Origin: Ciona intestinalis
Taxonomy: Eukaryota; Chordata; Ascidiacea; Phlebobranchia; Cionidae
DNA: 64,000 nt
Direction: 5' to 3'
NCBI RefSeq assembly: GCF_000224145.3
Contig: NC_020177.2
Coordinates: forward strand, 4,717,106 to 4,781,105
Part shown: positions 1-12,200 of the stretch, piece after piece
Position numbering within the stretch: the stretch's first letter is position 1
How the letters are laid out: each line of letters starts with the position of its first letter
Notes under the pieces: generated by a model
What the model saw: the letters and a program-made list of their open reading frames with translations, nothing else
Told to the model about the DNA's origin: nothing
Database searches by the model: none
Position numbers and translations under genes: made by a program

Positions 1-44
1 TTCAAAGAAACGCTACTTACTAGTAATTACTTGCGTTTTCTAAG

Positions 45-3000
45 GTCACACCTGGTGGCCATAAGAACAGACTTACATTGTCGATGCCAATTGCTTGTGA
101 GTTTCGCAACGTGCTGTGTGATTTTATTGAGCATTACTCTACACTTGGACCTACCAATCCTGATGCTCTTCCTGTAAGTATAAATACCAAGTCACATTGT
201 ACCCTGTATGAAATATATTATGTTACCCTGTGTGAATAATCTGGGTATACAAAGTAACTGGTTAATTGGTGATATCGCACCAATTAAATGTTATAACATA
301 GAATACGGTCTAAAGAGCCCCCTGGTTTTCTAAAAATAGGTTGATTATAATTTATGATATTTTCCAGGGTCTGTGTTATATACTGTGTAGATTCATTAAT
401 GCTGAAACTTCCATATTTTTCTTCAGGATGAAAGACGAACTTCACTCAAAACTGAGCGTATCACTCGTGAAAACAAACGTTATTTCTTGGATTTGAAGGA
501 AAACCAGAGAGGGCGCTTTCTTAGAGTCAGGTATCGGTTGTTACGTTGTGTAAACTTGTAATAATGACTGTTTAAAATATGACCAAAAATCTAATGTAGC
601 TCGTCGGTAAGATTTTAGTTTTTCGTTTCAGCAGTTATATTCAGATTTGCCTTTATCAGGGTAAATTGACCAAAATAGAACAACGAATTGTTGTATTAAA
701 TTATATATATATATATAAGTTTGCCAGAATTCCATAATAAGATTCATATTATGATGACTTGCACCAATGGTTTACATGTAAAAGCAAAAGAATATTTGTT
801 TGTTTGTTTTTCTGAGCACTAAATACTACTGTATACTCCTACTGACTTAATGTTCAAATTACTTTAGACAACAGCAAGCATTCAATCAGTACAACCAGGA
901 TGGGAGACCAAACAACCCACCACAAATAGCTCTACCAGCGCAAGGTAACCTCCTCTAGTTGTTTACTATACCTTGGCTTTGTGGTTGTAGTGTATTATTA
1001 GTGTCTTAGTGTGTGTGGGGTATACGCCTATTCTTTTGCTTTATTGTACATACTGACATGGTGTGAAAAACGGCAAATTGTTATGCAACAAATAAAATGT
1101 GGAAGAGGCATGGATAGTTAGACACATTTCTATAAAACCAATTCAACTTATTGGTTGTAATATACTGATTAATGTATAGATGGTTCCAGCCTTTCAGGGT
1201 TGCGCTCTATAACCTGCCATCCAAGGTTTTGCGCATATGCATAGTTGCACCTATAAGTGCTAAAACTACTAACAGCCACATCTGTCTTTTCCCAACAGCT
1301 GCTACACAGGGGAATTTATTTTATTGTAAATTAAAATGGGTCACTAGTAGTAAGTCTATCTGCTTGAAATCTTCAGACAATGAATGAACCCATCGAGGTT
1401 AATGGTTTCTATGTTCTACTACTTAGACATCTGAGTGTGTTGACTTCTTGTCTGCATGTGTAAAGTGAAGCTTAATGCGTAATGTCTATTTTGGGGCCAT
1501 GGGAGTTCTAATTTAAACCGAAAAATAGTTCACATTCAAAAAAAATCTATAAATTTAAAAAGTAAAAACACGTACACAGGTGCTACTTTTGTCCTATAAA
1601 CAACAAAAGTAAAACACCTTGTACATAGACAGTGAGACGACACTAATGCCAAATGCCAAGTATATTATGTCACCCCTATTTTTAAAACTGGGGTGAAATG
1701 TGATATAGGATCTTATACCGGGTTCCAAATTCCTTTGTGTGTTCTAGTTCCACTGTCTTTACATTGCCGAATCTTGCTAAAATTGTATTTATATTAAACT
1801 TCATGGTATTTGTTCCAGCTGCTTTCTCATCATATTTTAGTATTGCCTATAATTTATGGTGTTTATTTCTGCAACTTTTCCTTTAGTTTCTAGTCAGGTA
1901 TATACACTTCCTATTTATGGTGTTTATTTATGCTTTCCAACAAATATATGTGTATTTATGACCTTAAACTTTAACGCTATGTTTGCGATGTGGTGCTTGC
2001 ATTTCAACAAGCTAGGTGCAATGCCTGCTGCGTCAATATTTGTTGTTTAAACCTGAAACCCAAGTTAAAATATGCAATCTGTATATATGTTGAAAAAGTA
2101 TGCTGTGTAGATATTCTCTCCTATTCCAAACTGCCTCTATTTATCCTGAGTCTCGTTTAAGGTCAGGCCATATATTTTTCTATTTCATTATTGACTTTTA
2201 TACCATGGAAAATTTGATGTCACCTTGTTTTAAAAAGGGTATGTCACCCTATACACTCCTCTAACTTTGCCCCTATGCTACTTGACAATTCAGTTCTAAT
2301 TCAATCTTTTGCCTTTCAGGAATGGTTGAGTTTCGTGATGCACTGACAGCATTGATTGATGAGTTCGCACAGGATGCAGGTGAACAAGCTGAACTACCAT
2401 CATCGCATGTTATCGGGAACTATCGATCTAAAATGGTAACAATCAACTTGTATTGTAACTTATTTATCCTCATGTGGGGCAATGGCAGCCATTGTAACAT
2501 CGGTGTACTGTTTCATACACCTCGTGTCTGCTTACGAGTTACCACTTGACTTTGTGGGTGAATATTTTTTAGTGTATACCTAAAAATGTATGGCAATAAA
2601 AGACTAAAGACTAATATTTGAAGCAACTGTTGTTCCGTGTCTTGTTCAAAGGACCCGTATAGTGGCAACTCACAATAGTGGCAACTTTTGTCATATAATA
2701 TCATTTTGATGGTGTGCGTCTGCCACAATTCGCCCACATATTTAATACATATGGCCGAATGTTGAATAATGTTTTATAGGCCATAGCATTTAATCTTAAC
2801 ACATCTTCTTTTAAACAGTTCTTTCTTGATGTTGGTCACAACCAGCGTGGTGTGTTCATGAGAGTGACTGAGCAGACACGTCACTATCGTTCTGCTGTTA
2901 CTAGTAAGTGGATCCATGCTTTACTTCTCTATACTAAGCAGTGTGTACTATTTTATGTTGGTGAGATCCTACAGCATGGTACACCTTGTGATCTGGGATT

Positions 3001-3603
3001 TAGGCCAGAATGGGCACAATAGACTGACACCCAGGGTGATACAGCCCATTTAGTGTTTACTGGGTTGGAGCAATTTCAGTTTAGTGTCTTGCACAGTGTC
3101 TTTATGCCCTCAGCGAGAAATTTAAAGGCAATTGCTCCAAATGGGTTGTCTAAATTGTTATATAATACCAACAAGTACCTTTCCTTTATTCATTCAGTTC
3201 CTGAAAAGTTTTGGGATGAGTTTGCTGACTTCTTCAAGAACACATCAGAGCAGATGGAGGAATATTACCAACAGATGGGAAAGGAGAGACCAAAAGAAGA
3301 GACACCAGAGAAAAAGGCAGATGTTGGACCTGAGGAGGTTAGGATTAATCATAAGATCTTTGTTAAAATGTGCCCTTTTTTCAAGATAGCTAGATTAGGA
3401 TATAAAAATAATAAAAAGATATGATACAGTGACAAAACATCAGTTGTTTCATTCGTTTCGGTTGAAAAGTTTTGATTGAAAAAAAAAACGAAAAAAATTT
3501 TACCCTCAATTTATTGCAGCCTGAGGAGGAGCAGCGCGATGAGCGTCGTCGTACCGATGATTATGACGATAGAGAGGATGATGAGCCAGCAAAAAAGGAG
3601 TGA
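45..3603 (+). CDS. PURA: Pur-alpha/beta family protein, 5' partial
   Basis: Seven exons (45-173, 427-530, 868-944, 2320-2435, 2819-2903, 3198-3337, 3520-3603) join in phase into 244 residues; the start lies upstream of the window. The product carries PUR repeats, which bind purine-rich single-stranded DNA and RNA. Seen: SRLTLS-like [13 protein letters not shown] and GDFIEHY-like stretch in exon 1, the hallmark [14 protein letters not shown] in exon 2, [14 protein letters not shown] across exons 3-4, and [13 protein letters not shown] in exon 5. This matches the order of PUR repeats I, II and III in PURA/PURB. The last two exons encode a charged Glu/Asp/Arg/Lys tail ending at TGA 3601-3603. 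The family acts in transcription, mRNA transport and translation in nucleus and cytoplasm. Invertebrates usually have one PUR gene, so alpha versus beta is not meaningful here. Family assignment is very secure; the symbol is nominal. Confidence 0.93.
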
Positions 3604-5839
3604 GTCGACAAAAAGTAACTGGCCGATCTTCACTGTGAGTCACAACAATATTTTCTTTACTCAGTTTAGATATATATCCTTTTTTAGCCGTTGTACTTTG
3701 CAATTCCACTGATTTATCGATATACGGTAAGCCAGTATCTAAAATACAGACTGGTGTGAAGCCTGTTTATAACCAATTGAATCGCTTTTTACGTTTTGGT
3801 TAGTGGTCGCTTTAATTTTTAAGCTTGGAAAACTTGCTCTGATCATTTGGTCAAGAGTTAATCTAATTTATTTTAAAGCATTGGAAAAATGTTTTGTTTT
3901 TCAGATAAGCTGACTGTCAACATATGGAACTTGCAGTGAAGAGTAGTATGTGTTTATTGTTTAGTGTGATTTTGTTTTAAGGCATGATCGTTACTTGTTG
4001 CCCTACTGCGACTGGCCTGGTGTGTCGACTGTCAAACCGCCTATTTTAACGTTGGTACCAGCTGGAGCATTCAATTTATAAAAAAAGAGCACCTGTCACC
4101 AAATTTGATTCTAACATGTGTTTATTTTAACTACTTTCCGTTACAACTTGTGCTCGCCGCCTCTTATTCCCCTTTCGCTTTTCAGTTGCAGTGTTAGATT
4201 CGTTTCTTTCATGTCGCGTTTAACCTCACAGCAAATTATGTTTCAGCCACAAACCCAGCATTAAGTTTCAGAAAGTTTGTTACGTTATTGGCCAACACCT
4301 TTATTCAGCAGTTATAATTGTCGTACACTAAGTATTTCATTTCTTACCAACCTATTTTATCATTCTGTTTTAATTGGTGGGGAATTTTATTCAGTTTTAG
4401 TTTTCACAGTTAGAACTCTAAATCAGGGATTTCAAAACGTCCATAAAATTTGATTGGTCACCTAGTAATAGGTCAACGTAACACAAGGCTTTTTGCTGCT
4501 CCCGTACAGTGAGTGTGTATATACAATGATGATATATTCTATCTAGGCAATTCCAACACGCCAGAACACCAAATTGGTGATTTGAAGTAGACTGTTATGA
4601 TCTGCCACTCTTGTATTACTGGCAATTAATTACTTCTGCATATAAATTACATCACCCTAGTATTTTAACCTACGCGTAGCTCAGTGTAATGGTAATGTGG
4701 TAAATGTTCCATTGATATTTTGAGTGCACATAGCTGAATAAATTTGTTTTAACTGTAAATCTGTTTGTATTACTTTTGTATGAAAATTACAATGAACATT
4801 GGTGGTAAGTTAAATAGAGATAAAATACATCTTAGTTTGGTACACTGAAATCTTTATTATTTATCCTTCATTAGTTAGTTAATGTTGTACCAACGTAGGA
4901 TATCACATTTTCTATTTTTGCCAGCAGCAGCATAGCCATTTCTAATGACTAATATGTCCGTTGTATTTGTGTGGTTATCACAGCATCGCGTAGGTGTACA
5001 TGATATACTTCTCTTTGAGAAGGAAATATAAATTGTGTTACATTTGTGCTTATTATTCTAGTTGAACTTATTTAACCGAAGATCACGCGACTTTTGTTAT
5101 TCTTTTATAAAGATATGGATTTTTCGTCTGACCGCTAGAGTTGTCATTTTCTATGTTCTCTCATTTTTGTTGTGGAGTTTATTTTGACGACTTGGCAATT
5201 TGAGTTTAAATATCTTGTAATAAAAAAACAAAAAACGGCAATTTTAGGTACGTCAACCTAATTATCAAGGCCCAAACTGTAAATTTTGTGCACCAGTTCG
5301 TCAAATATTTGATTTCGTTTTTGCTGCTAGATGAGTAAGAAGTAAAAAAAGAGCGCTCCAAGGTTGTACTTAAATTTAGCATCATTTTATAAATGTTAAT
5401 TGTTGTTTAGTTCTTTGTTGACATGTTATGCTCTGCATCATGGATGTAAAATAGCTTAGTGCGACTAATTTTCTTTCCTGCACAGGATGTAGGCTACAGA
5501 TAGGAATTACCTGACGCAAGCTTATCCACACATGACGAAATATTTGCTTTGAGCATTATACACTGGCCAATAAGGTTGAGTCACGAAAGTACTCGAACGA
5601 GTTAGTCATAAAGTGACAACTATGGGTGGTATAGGATGCTCACTGTCTTGGCTTAGACAGGACTCTAGATTTTATTACCTATTTATATATAAATATGTGT
5701 TATTTATCCTAAAACTAAAAGGTAGAATATTATTGTTAACAGTATGGGTGATATAAATGTTCTTTATTTATCAGAATTTGCCTGGTTAGTTTTTAGTATT
5801 ATTTGTAAAACTGGTGTTTTTTGTTGACAAGCCATTAAG
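3604..5839. other. PUR 3' UTR and intergenic space
   Basis: No coding exon seen. The stretch begins as the 3' untranslated region of the PUR gene. Candidate poly(A) signals AATAAA lie at 4737-4742 and 5219-5224. The remainder precedes the prosaposin start codon at 5840 and would hold its promoter; no convincing TATA or named factor site was recognised. Confidence 0.5.
4737..4742 (+). terminator. candidate poly(A) signal of the PUR gene
   Basis: AATAAA about 1.1 kb after the PUR stop codon. A second AATAAA at 5219-5224 is an alternative. Neither was tested against transcript data. Confidence 0.4.
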
Positions 5840-6257
5840 ATGAAGTCACCTTTGTGCATCGTGATTTTATCATTGGTCGCATATGAAGGTAAGATAGTAT
5901 CCTGTACGCAGTCTATATAATGTACAATAGGGCTTTCAAACTATGGATTATTAGTAGGAGTACCAGCTCTCAGAATGTGTTATACATAGGGATGAAATTT
6001 TTAAAAGTTGTTGAACTACTAGCAAAATATGTATCAAAAAAAGTTCTTTTGCATGCACACAAAAATAATGTTTTTACACCTATAACATTTTGTTAGTAAC
6101 CTAAACTTATATTTTGTTTCTTTCAGTGCAATCTGCTGTAGTTGGAGCAGATCGTTGTACATGGGGGCCATCATACTGGTGTAAAAACTATGGGGCTGCA
6201 AAGACCTGTGGGGCAGTGGATCATTGTAAAACCAATGCATGGAATAAACCAGTAAAG
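5840..6257 (+). other. PSAP: prosaposin exons 1-2: signal peptide and N-terminal SapA-type domain
   Basis: Exon 1 (5840-5888) encodes 16 residues plus one base, forming a signal peptide. Exon 2 (6127-6257) encodes the SapA-type domain with cysteines in RCTWGPSYWCK, KTCGAV and DHCK. In vertebrate prosaposin this domain is removed during maturation and helps lysosomal targeting. Confidence 0.9.
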
Positions 6258-9200
6258 GTAACAAACTGATGGCTTTCACTTTGTTTTAATAAGATAAACC
6301 CATTGCCTTTATGCATTGTCTGTATAACCCCCTGTCCCCTGGTAATTGTTTATATTGTTTTGGTTAAACTTTTTGTAATGTTTTTGTTACCCTTAGTCAG
6401 TATAATCCCTGGGTAATTGTTTACGTTGTAGGCTGTTAGTTAAACTTCTTTATATTTGTATTGTCTATATTGAATCTTGTAAAGCTTGCAGAGTTGCGGT
6501 AATGTTTTTTTTGTGTTATCTTACTCAAATGGAGAAAAACACATTTTATTGTCTGTTTGAACTATTTATTATATTTACATTTATTTTATAAGGGGTTTTC
6601 ACCATGGCTTACTTGTATTCAAACTTGTATTTTTTTTGTCTAGATTCATTGGATCGACATTAAAACCCTTTAAACGCGAATTTGAACCAATTTTTAACAG
6701 CTTGTATAAAAGGTTAAGGGAACTGAAATATTGTGTTTTCCTGTTCCTGGAAAACAGCCAAGCTCTTGTTCTTCTTTATGTTATTACCTTCACTTTATTG
6801 TCTTTAACAGTTCTTATATTCCTAATTGAAAACAATTGACAGAAAGAAGCTGAAGCCCTGAACAAATTGTTCATACACCAAGTGTTATTTTAGGCACAAT
6901 GTTGAATTATGTGTTTTTGTTTCAGAATGATGAAATTTGCACACTCTGCAAGGAAGGTATGGAAATGGTTGATAACTACTTGAAGGAAAAGGCAACCAAA
7001 GCAAAGATTGAGAAAGCTATTCTTCAAATCTGTTCAGATATCCCACTTGCTGACCTTAAGACTGAGGTATAATAGTTTAATCTTATAAATACCCAATCCA
7101 TGATACAAAAATTGCCAAATTTAGATTTTTTCTTTGTTTCGTGGAGCTTTAACTACGATCCATAGAGATACACATTCAATCTTTTCATCATATAGTGTGT
7201 TTGACCGCATTAATATCAATATGCCCTAATTGACATGTAGATGTAATCTGCCAATCATAAATAATGTATGGTGCATTTTTATGAGTAAGATTTTGTTCAT
7301 AGAAAATAGTTTAGATGAGGCATTGGAAATTTTCATCTATTTTGAGCTTTATTGGCTCGGTTATAAATGTTACGTCATATAAATATCTGGCAATTAATCT
7401 GCTGGTTAAAGATTTATTATTACATTATTGTGTATGCTGATTGCTAAACCAACATTGCATTGCTGCATGTGCATTTAATAAGCTACCAGCAGTGCATATG
7501 TGAAGCAAGCAAACAAACGCCCAGCATTGCCCTGCATGTTACTTAATAAACATGAACACGCCATGCAAGCCCCATACACCTACCTAATTGTTTTAATCTT
7601 TAAAATACTTTACTGATGTAATTTTATCCTAAAAAAAATAGATTTGTTTTTTTTTAAATGCGTTTCCAATTATAAGTCTTATGCATATAATAGTTGCAAC
7701 TTAAATAGTATTATACGCATTGTATTGGTATATTTTGATTTCTCTGAAGTCTGAACCAAGTAGTATCGTATGAACTCTAGTTTTAAATAACAGATTCGGG
7801 TCCATCCTACACAAGATATTTTCATGTTTATAACATTCATTTTTTGTCCACAGTGCAAGCAAGTTGTCACTGAGAATTTTGACTTAATTTATGATGAGGG
7901 TCTTATCTTGGTATGTATTATTCAAAAAATTATTCTTTTTTGAAAATTTACAGTAGTTTTTTTTTATTTCTGCAGTTTAACACACAACGTTTTCGGGCTT
8001 TACCCATCCCGGAAATAAAAAATGCTTTAAAAATAAAGAAACATCTAGTTTTAGAACTGCCTTTAGATGTTCAATTTTGTTAATATGAGTCATGCAGAGC
8101 AAATAGAGCTCTTCCTAATGACTCAACCCCTGTTACCATGTATTACAAATAACAGTAAAAAACTCATACATCTAGATTAGAAAAACTAATGCAGCATTAA
8201 GTGCTGGTAAATCTGCAGCAAACAAAAAAACAAATTTTGAATAATGCCGTGCCAATAAATATTAATACACGTATGATAATATATATTATGATATTATATT
8301 AATATGTATATAGGAGAATGGGGAAGATAGGACATCTTTCTATTTTCTCGTCTCATTTGATAGCAAACGAAGAACATTCAAAACATTGTAAAACTGTATC
8401 CTCACGAATTCCATCGACCGTGGTTAAAACACCGTCAGGATATTTGGATATTATGTGCTAAAGGTGCCTCATCTTCCCCCACCCTACTATGTATACTTTG
8501 TTATATTACACATAAAAAATATTATGATAATATATCAATTTGTATATTTCAAACTAACAGATTGGAAATGGTGACATGGTTTGTTCAGCAATTGGTTTAT
8601 GCACTTCTTCCTCAACCTCTGAGGTGGAAGACAAGATTGTTCATGAAATGGTGAAGAAGCTTCCAGATATTGTGAGGGTAAGTTTACTTCTAATATTATT
8701 TCACTGAATTCCATGTTATCGCTGACTTTAACACTTTCGGCGCCGCACTAATTTGAACAATCGGACACTGGGTGCCGCACGAATTTTGGATTTTATTAAA
8801 TTTTAAATAAGCCATGAATTGCAATTGAAAGTTGCAAATTATACAACAGTAAGCAACAGGAATCCAAGAAACAGTGACATATCCATGTTATCCCGTTTGT
8901 GTGGACGTATAACATCACTACCAATGTATCCATAACTTCACTTTTCTTCAGAGCCGTAAGAATAAGAATTGGACAAAACAAAACTTCACAACATCATAAT
9001 TGTAATGATCAGACACTAAATCATTGAAGTTTGAACCATTATCCGTAATTATTCCAGCAGTGGCAGCAGTGAAACATTGTAAACTAGTAATAATGCGTAA
9101 AATATACTTGAAATCGTCAGAAACAGCTGATCGAAGAGTCACAAGTTAATTGGTCAAAAATAACGTAATCTCAAATCAGACGTTCGCATTTAGTCTCAAT

Positions 9201-12200
9201 GCAGCCTAGATCGAGCGTACGTATATATACGTGGTTTATTATTAGTTTAAATGCAACGCGGCACTCGTAACAATGAAAAAATGGTAAAACGTATATATAC
9301 GTATGATNNNNNNNNNNNNNNNNNNNNNNNNNNNNNNNNNNNNNNNNNNNNNNNNNNTAATGATCAGGACACTAAATCATTGAAGTTTGAACCATTTATC
9401 CGTAATTATTCCAGCAGTGGCAGCAGTGAAACATTGTAAACTAGTAATAATGCGTAAAATATACTTGAAATCGTCAGAAACAGCTGATCGAAGAGTCACA
9501 AGTTAATTGGTCAAAAATAACGTAATCTCAAATCAGACGTTCGCATTTAGTCTCAATGCAGCCTAGATCGAGCGTACGTATATATACGTGGTTTATTATT
9601 AGTTTAAATGCAACGCGGCACTCGTAACAATGAAAAAATGGTAAAACGTATATATACGTATGATGGCACCGCGAACCATTGTTACTTAAACGTATATATA
9701 CGTAGATTGGCGCCGAAAGTGTTAATGACATTGTAGTGTTATTTCTTTAGTTTGAGGTCCAAATTAGTATTTCACTTTCTTGCAAATTTTCGGTGGTACT
9801 TTATTAGTTTACCATTTGTAATATTTTTAAACTTTGTCCTAAAATTACTGTTATTTTATTAATCGGAAAACAATTGAATTTCAATACTTTTCACGCAAGT
9901 GCTATTTTTTGTGCAAATAACATTCTATATTTCTGACGTCGTTTTTTTCTACACAAGTAATTTTTTTGTGAAATTATTAAATTATTATTATATATATATT
10001 TCCTATTTAACTTTTTTCTACAGAAAGCGATGGAAAACAATGAACTTCCCGTTGCTTCTCCGTTCATTGCACCATTGCCTTTATTCAGCCAACCAGAAAC
10101 ACCACAAGAGGTTTGTATTGGATAAGTGGTTCCTATTCAATATTGTATGCACCCAATCCACCCTTTAATTTTGTATGCACCCATTTATTGTGTGATCCTT
10201 AGTTTAAAGCAACAGTGCGCATGAAATATAATTTCGGGCACCTTTTAATTTATATAATATTGTCTATTCTTATTGTTATTTCCTAGAAAATGGCCTCTCT
10301 TTTATGAATATTAAGAGTTGGGAAGTTTTTATCCATAATGTCGTTTTTTTTAAATGATTTTGACATATGTTCTGTGTTATTTTTTGACATATGTTCTGTT
10401 AATGCCATTAAAGCCAAGATAATATTGAGTAGGCCACAAAACAAAACACATATGCGTTCGACAATCCATATTTAACACAGTATAAACAATATGTTGTTTA
10501 CTTTGTCACAGGGAAGTGAGAACTACTGTGCAGATTGTCAAGCTTTTATTAAGGATGTTCAACATGAGATAATGAATGACCCCGCCATGGTGGTATGTTT
10601 GGCTTTATGCTTAATATTCCATGACTTGAAATAGAACTCATTTTACTTGCTACATATATTATGTTATAGACATCATGTTTATTTTTTTTTCTAAGTCTAA
10701 GATGGCATTGTAAAAATGCTGTTACACTGATAGTCAAATATCATTAATGTTTCAGAAATCGTGGACTAACTTAGTGAAAGGAGAATGTGATGCATTGGGT
10801 GCTGGCTTGGATGAGATTGTAAGTTTTCTTCTTTTTATTATTATGTCATGATGAGCTAAATCATATGATGAACCCATGTTTCATAAAACGTGACTCAAAG
10901 TGTTGTGGCTATGATTGTGCTACGTTTTATATAAAAAGTTTCTAAGCTAAAATGCATTATAATATTTACTATAAATTATATGTATTTTTTTTATCAATGA
11001 CTTCCTTTTAACAGATAACTAATAAAGGTATCTTTGCAATGTTTTGTGCTCAATGTATGGTGTGCGAGAAAATGTATATTTAATCTGTCAGTGCCTAAAG
11101 GTGTTTGGGACATTAATTATTCCATAACTTTATTATTGAATTCAATGCATTGTAACATACTTTGGTTTAATAATTAACATCATATGCATTATGTGGTCAG
11201 TGTATGCAGAAGGCAGAAGAAGCAATCCATGATATAACATCATACCATTTAACTGATAGTGTAAGTGTAACTTATAATGGCCACTCTGCACTTGACAGGC
11301 ACAAAATTTACAGGGTAATTTAACATGTTTGTGGCCCAACCAGGGGAGTAACTTAAATGCTCATTTTATGCCCTGTTTGCTTTTATTCCCATTTTCAGTG
11401 GGTCAGAAAGTGTTTTACATTCTGCTGGACCTTTTTTTAAAGTTCAGCATTTTTTGTAGCTGTCACGTGCAGATGTGTTATTACATTATTATACATTGTA
11501 GTGCAAGACTGCTGTGGATAAGTATTTGCCCAACCTGCTAGATGTTCTAACTGCAAATGTGAGGTTTCAAACAGTGTGGAAATAATTCCCTCAAATTTCA
11601 AATTTATCCCAAATAATTAGCAATGTATTTATTACATTCAAATCTTGATTGACTCGATGGCAATCAGCTGTAAACATTGTGACTTATAATAAAGAGATTA
11701 TGCGTAATAATCAACCAACCGTGCAAATTCTAAGATTAACTCTCTAGTAACTAAACTTTAAATTAAAAAATTGAAGTTTGTAATTTAAAGTTTAGTTACT
11801 GGGGAGTTGAGAGTGTCCTGTTCAAATTTGCAACTTTGAATTTTTACAAACAGTTTTAATTGTCTGTTCAACAATTCTTTTATCTGAAAGATAAGTTTCA
11901 ATTTAGCTAATAAACTATTGGAATTTAAATAGATGACGAGTTGTAAAATGTTTGCAATTACCCATTGCATAATTTACAAAATGATTCAATACAACACAGC
12001 CTGTGTATAATCTGTCATTGTTATTCTGAAACACATTTCCTTTTGTATGAATTGTTCCAATGCTGTTTTCTTACAGGATGTCACGACAATTTGTAACACA
12101 ATCAAGATGTGTGGGTTCAGAGCTCAAGCGGTGAGTTCTTGTGTTATTGTATACAGTTATCTTAAAATTTGTAGCGGATAATATGTTTTAATTTTTATAA

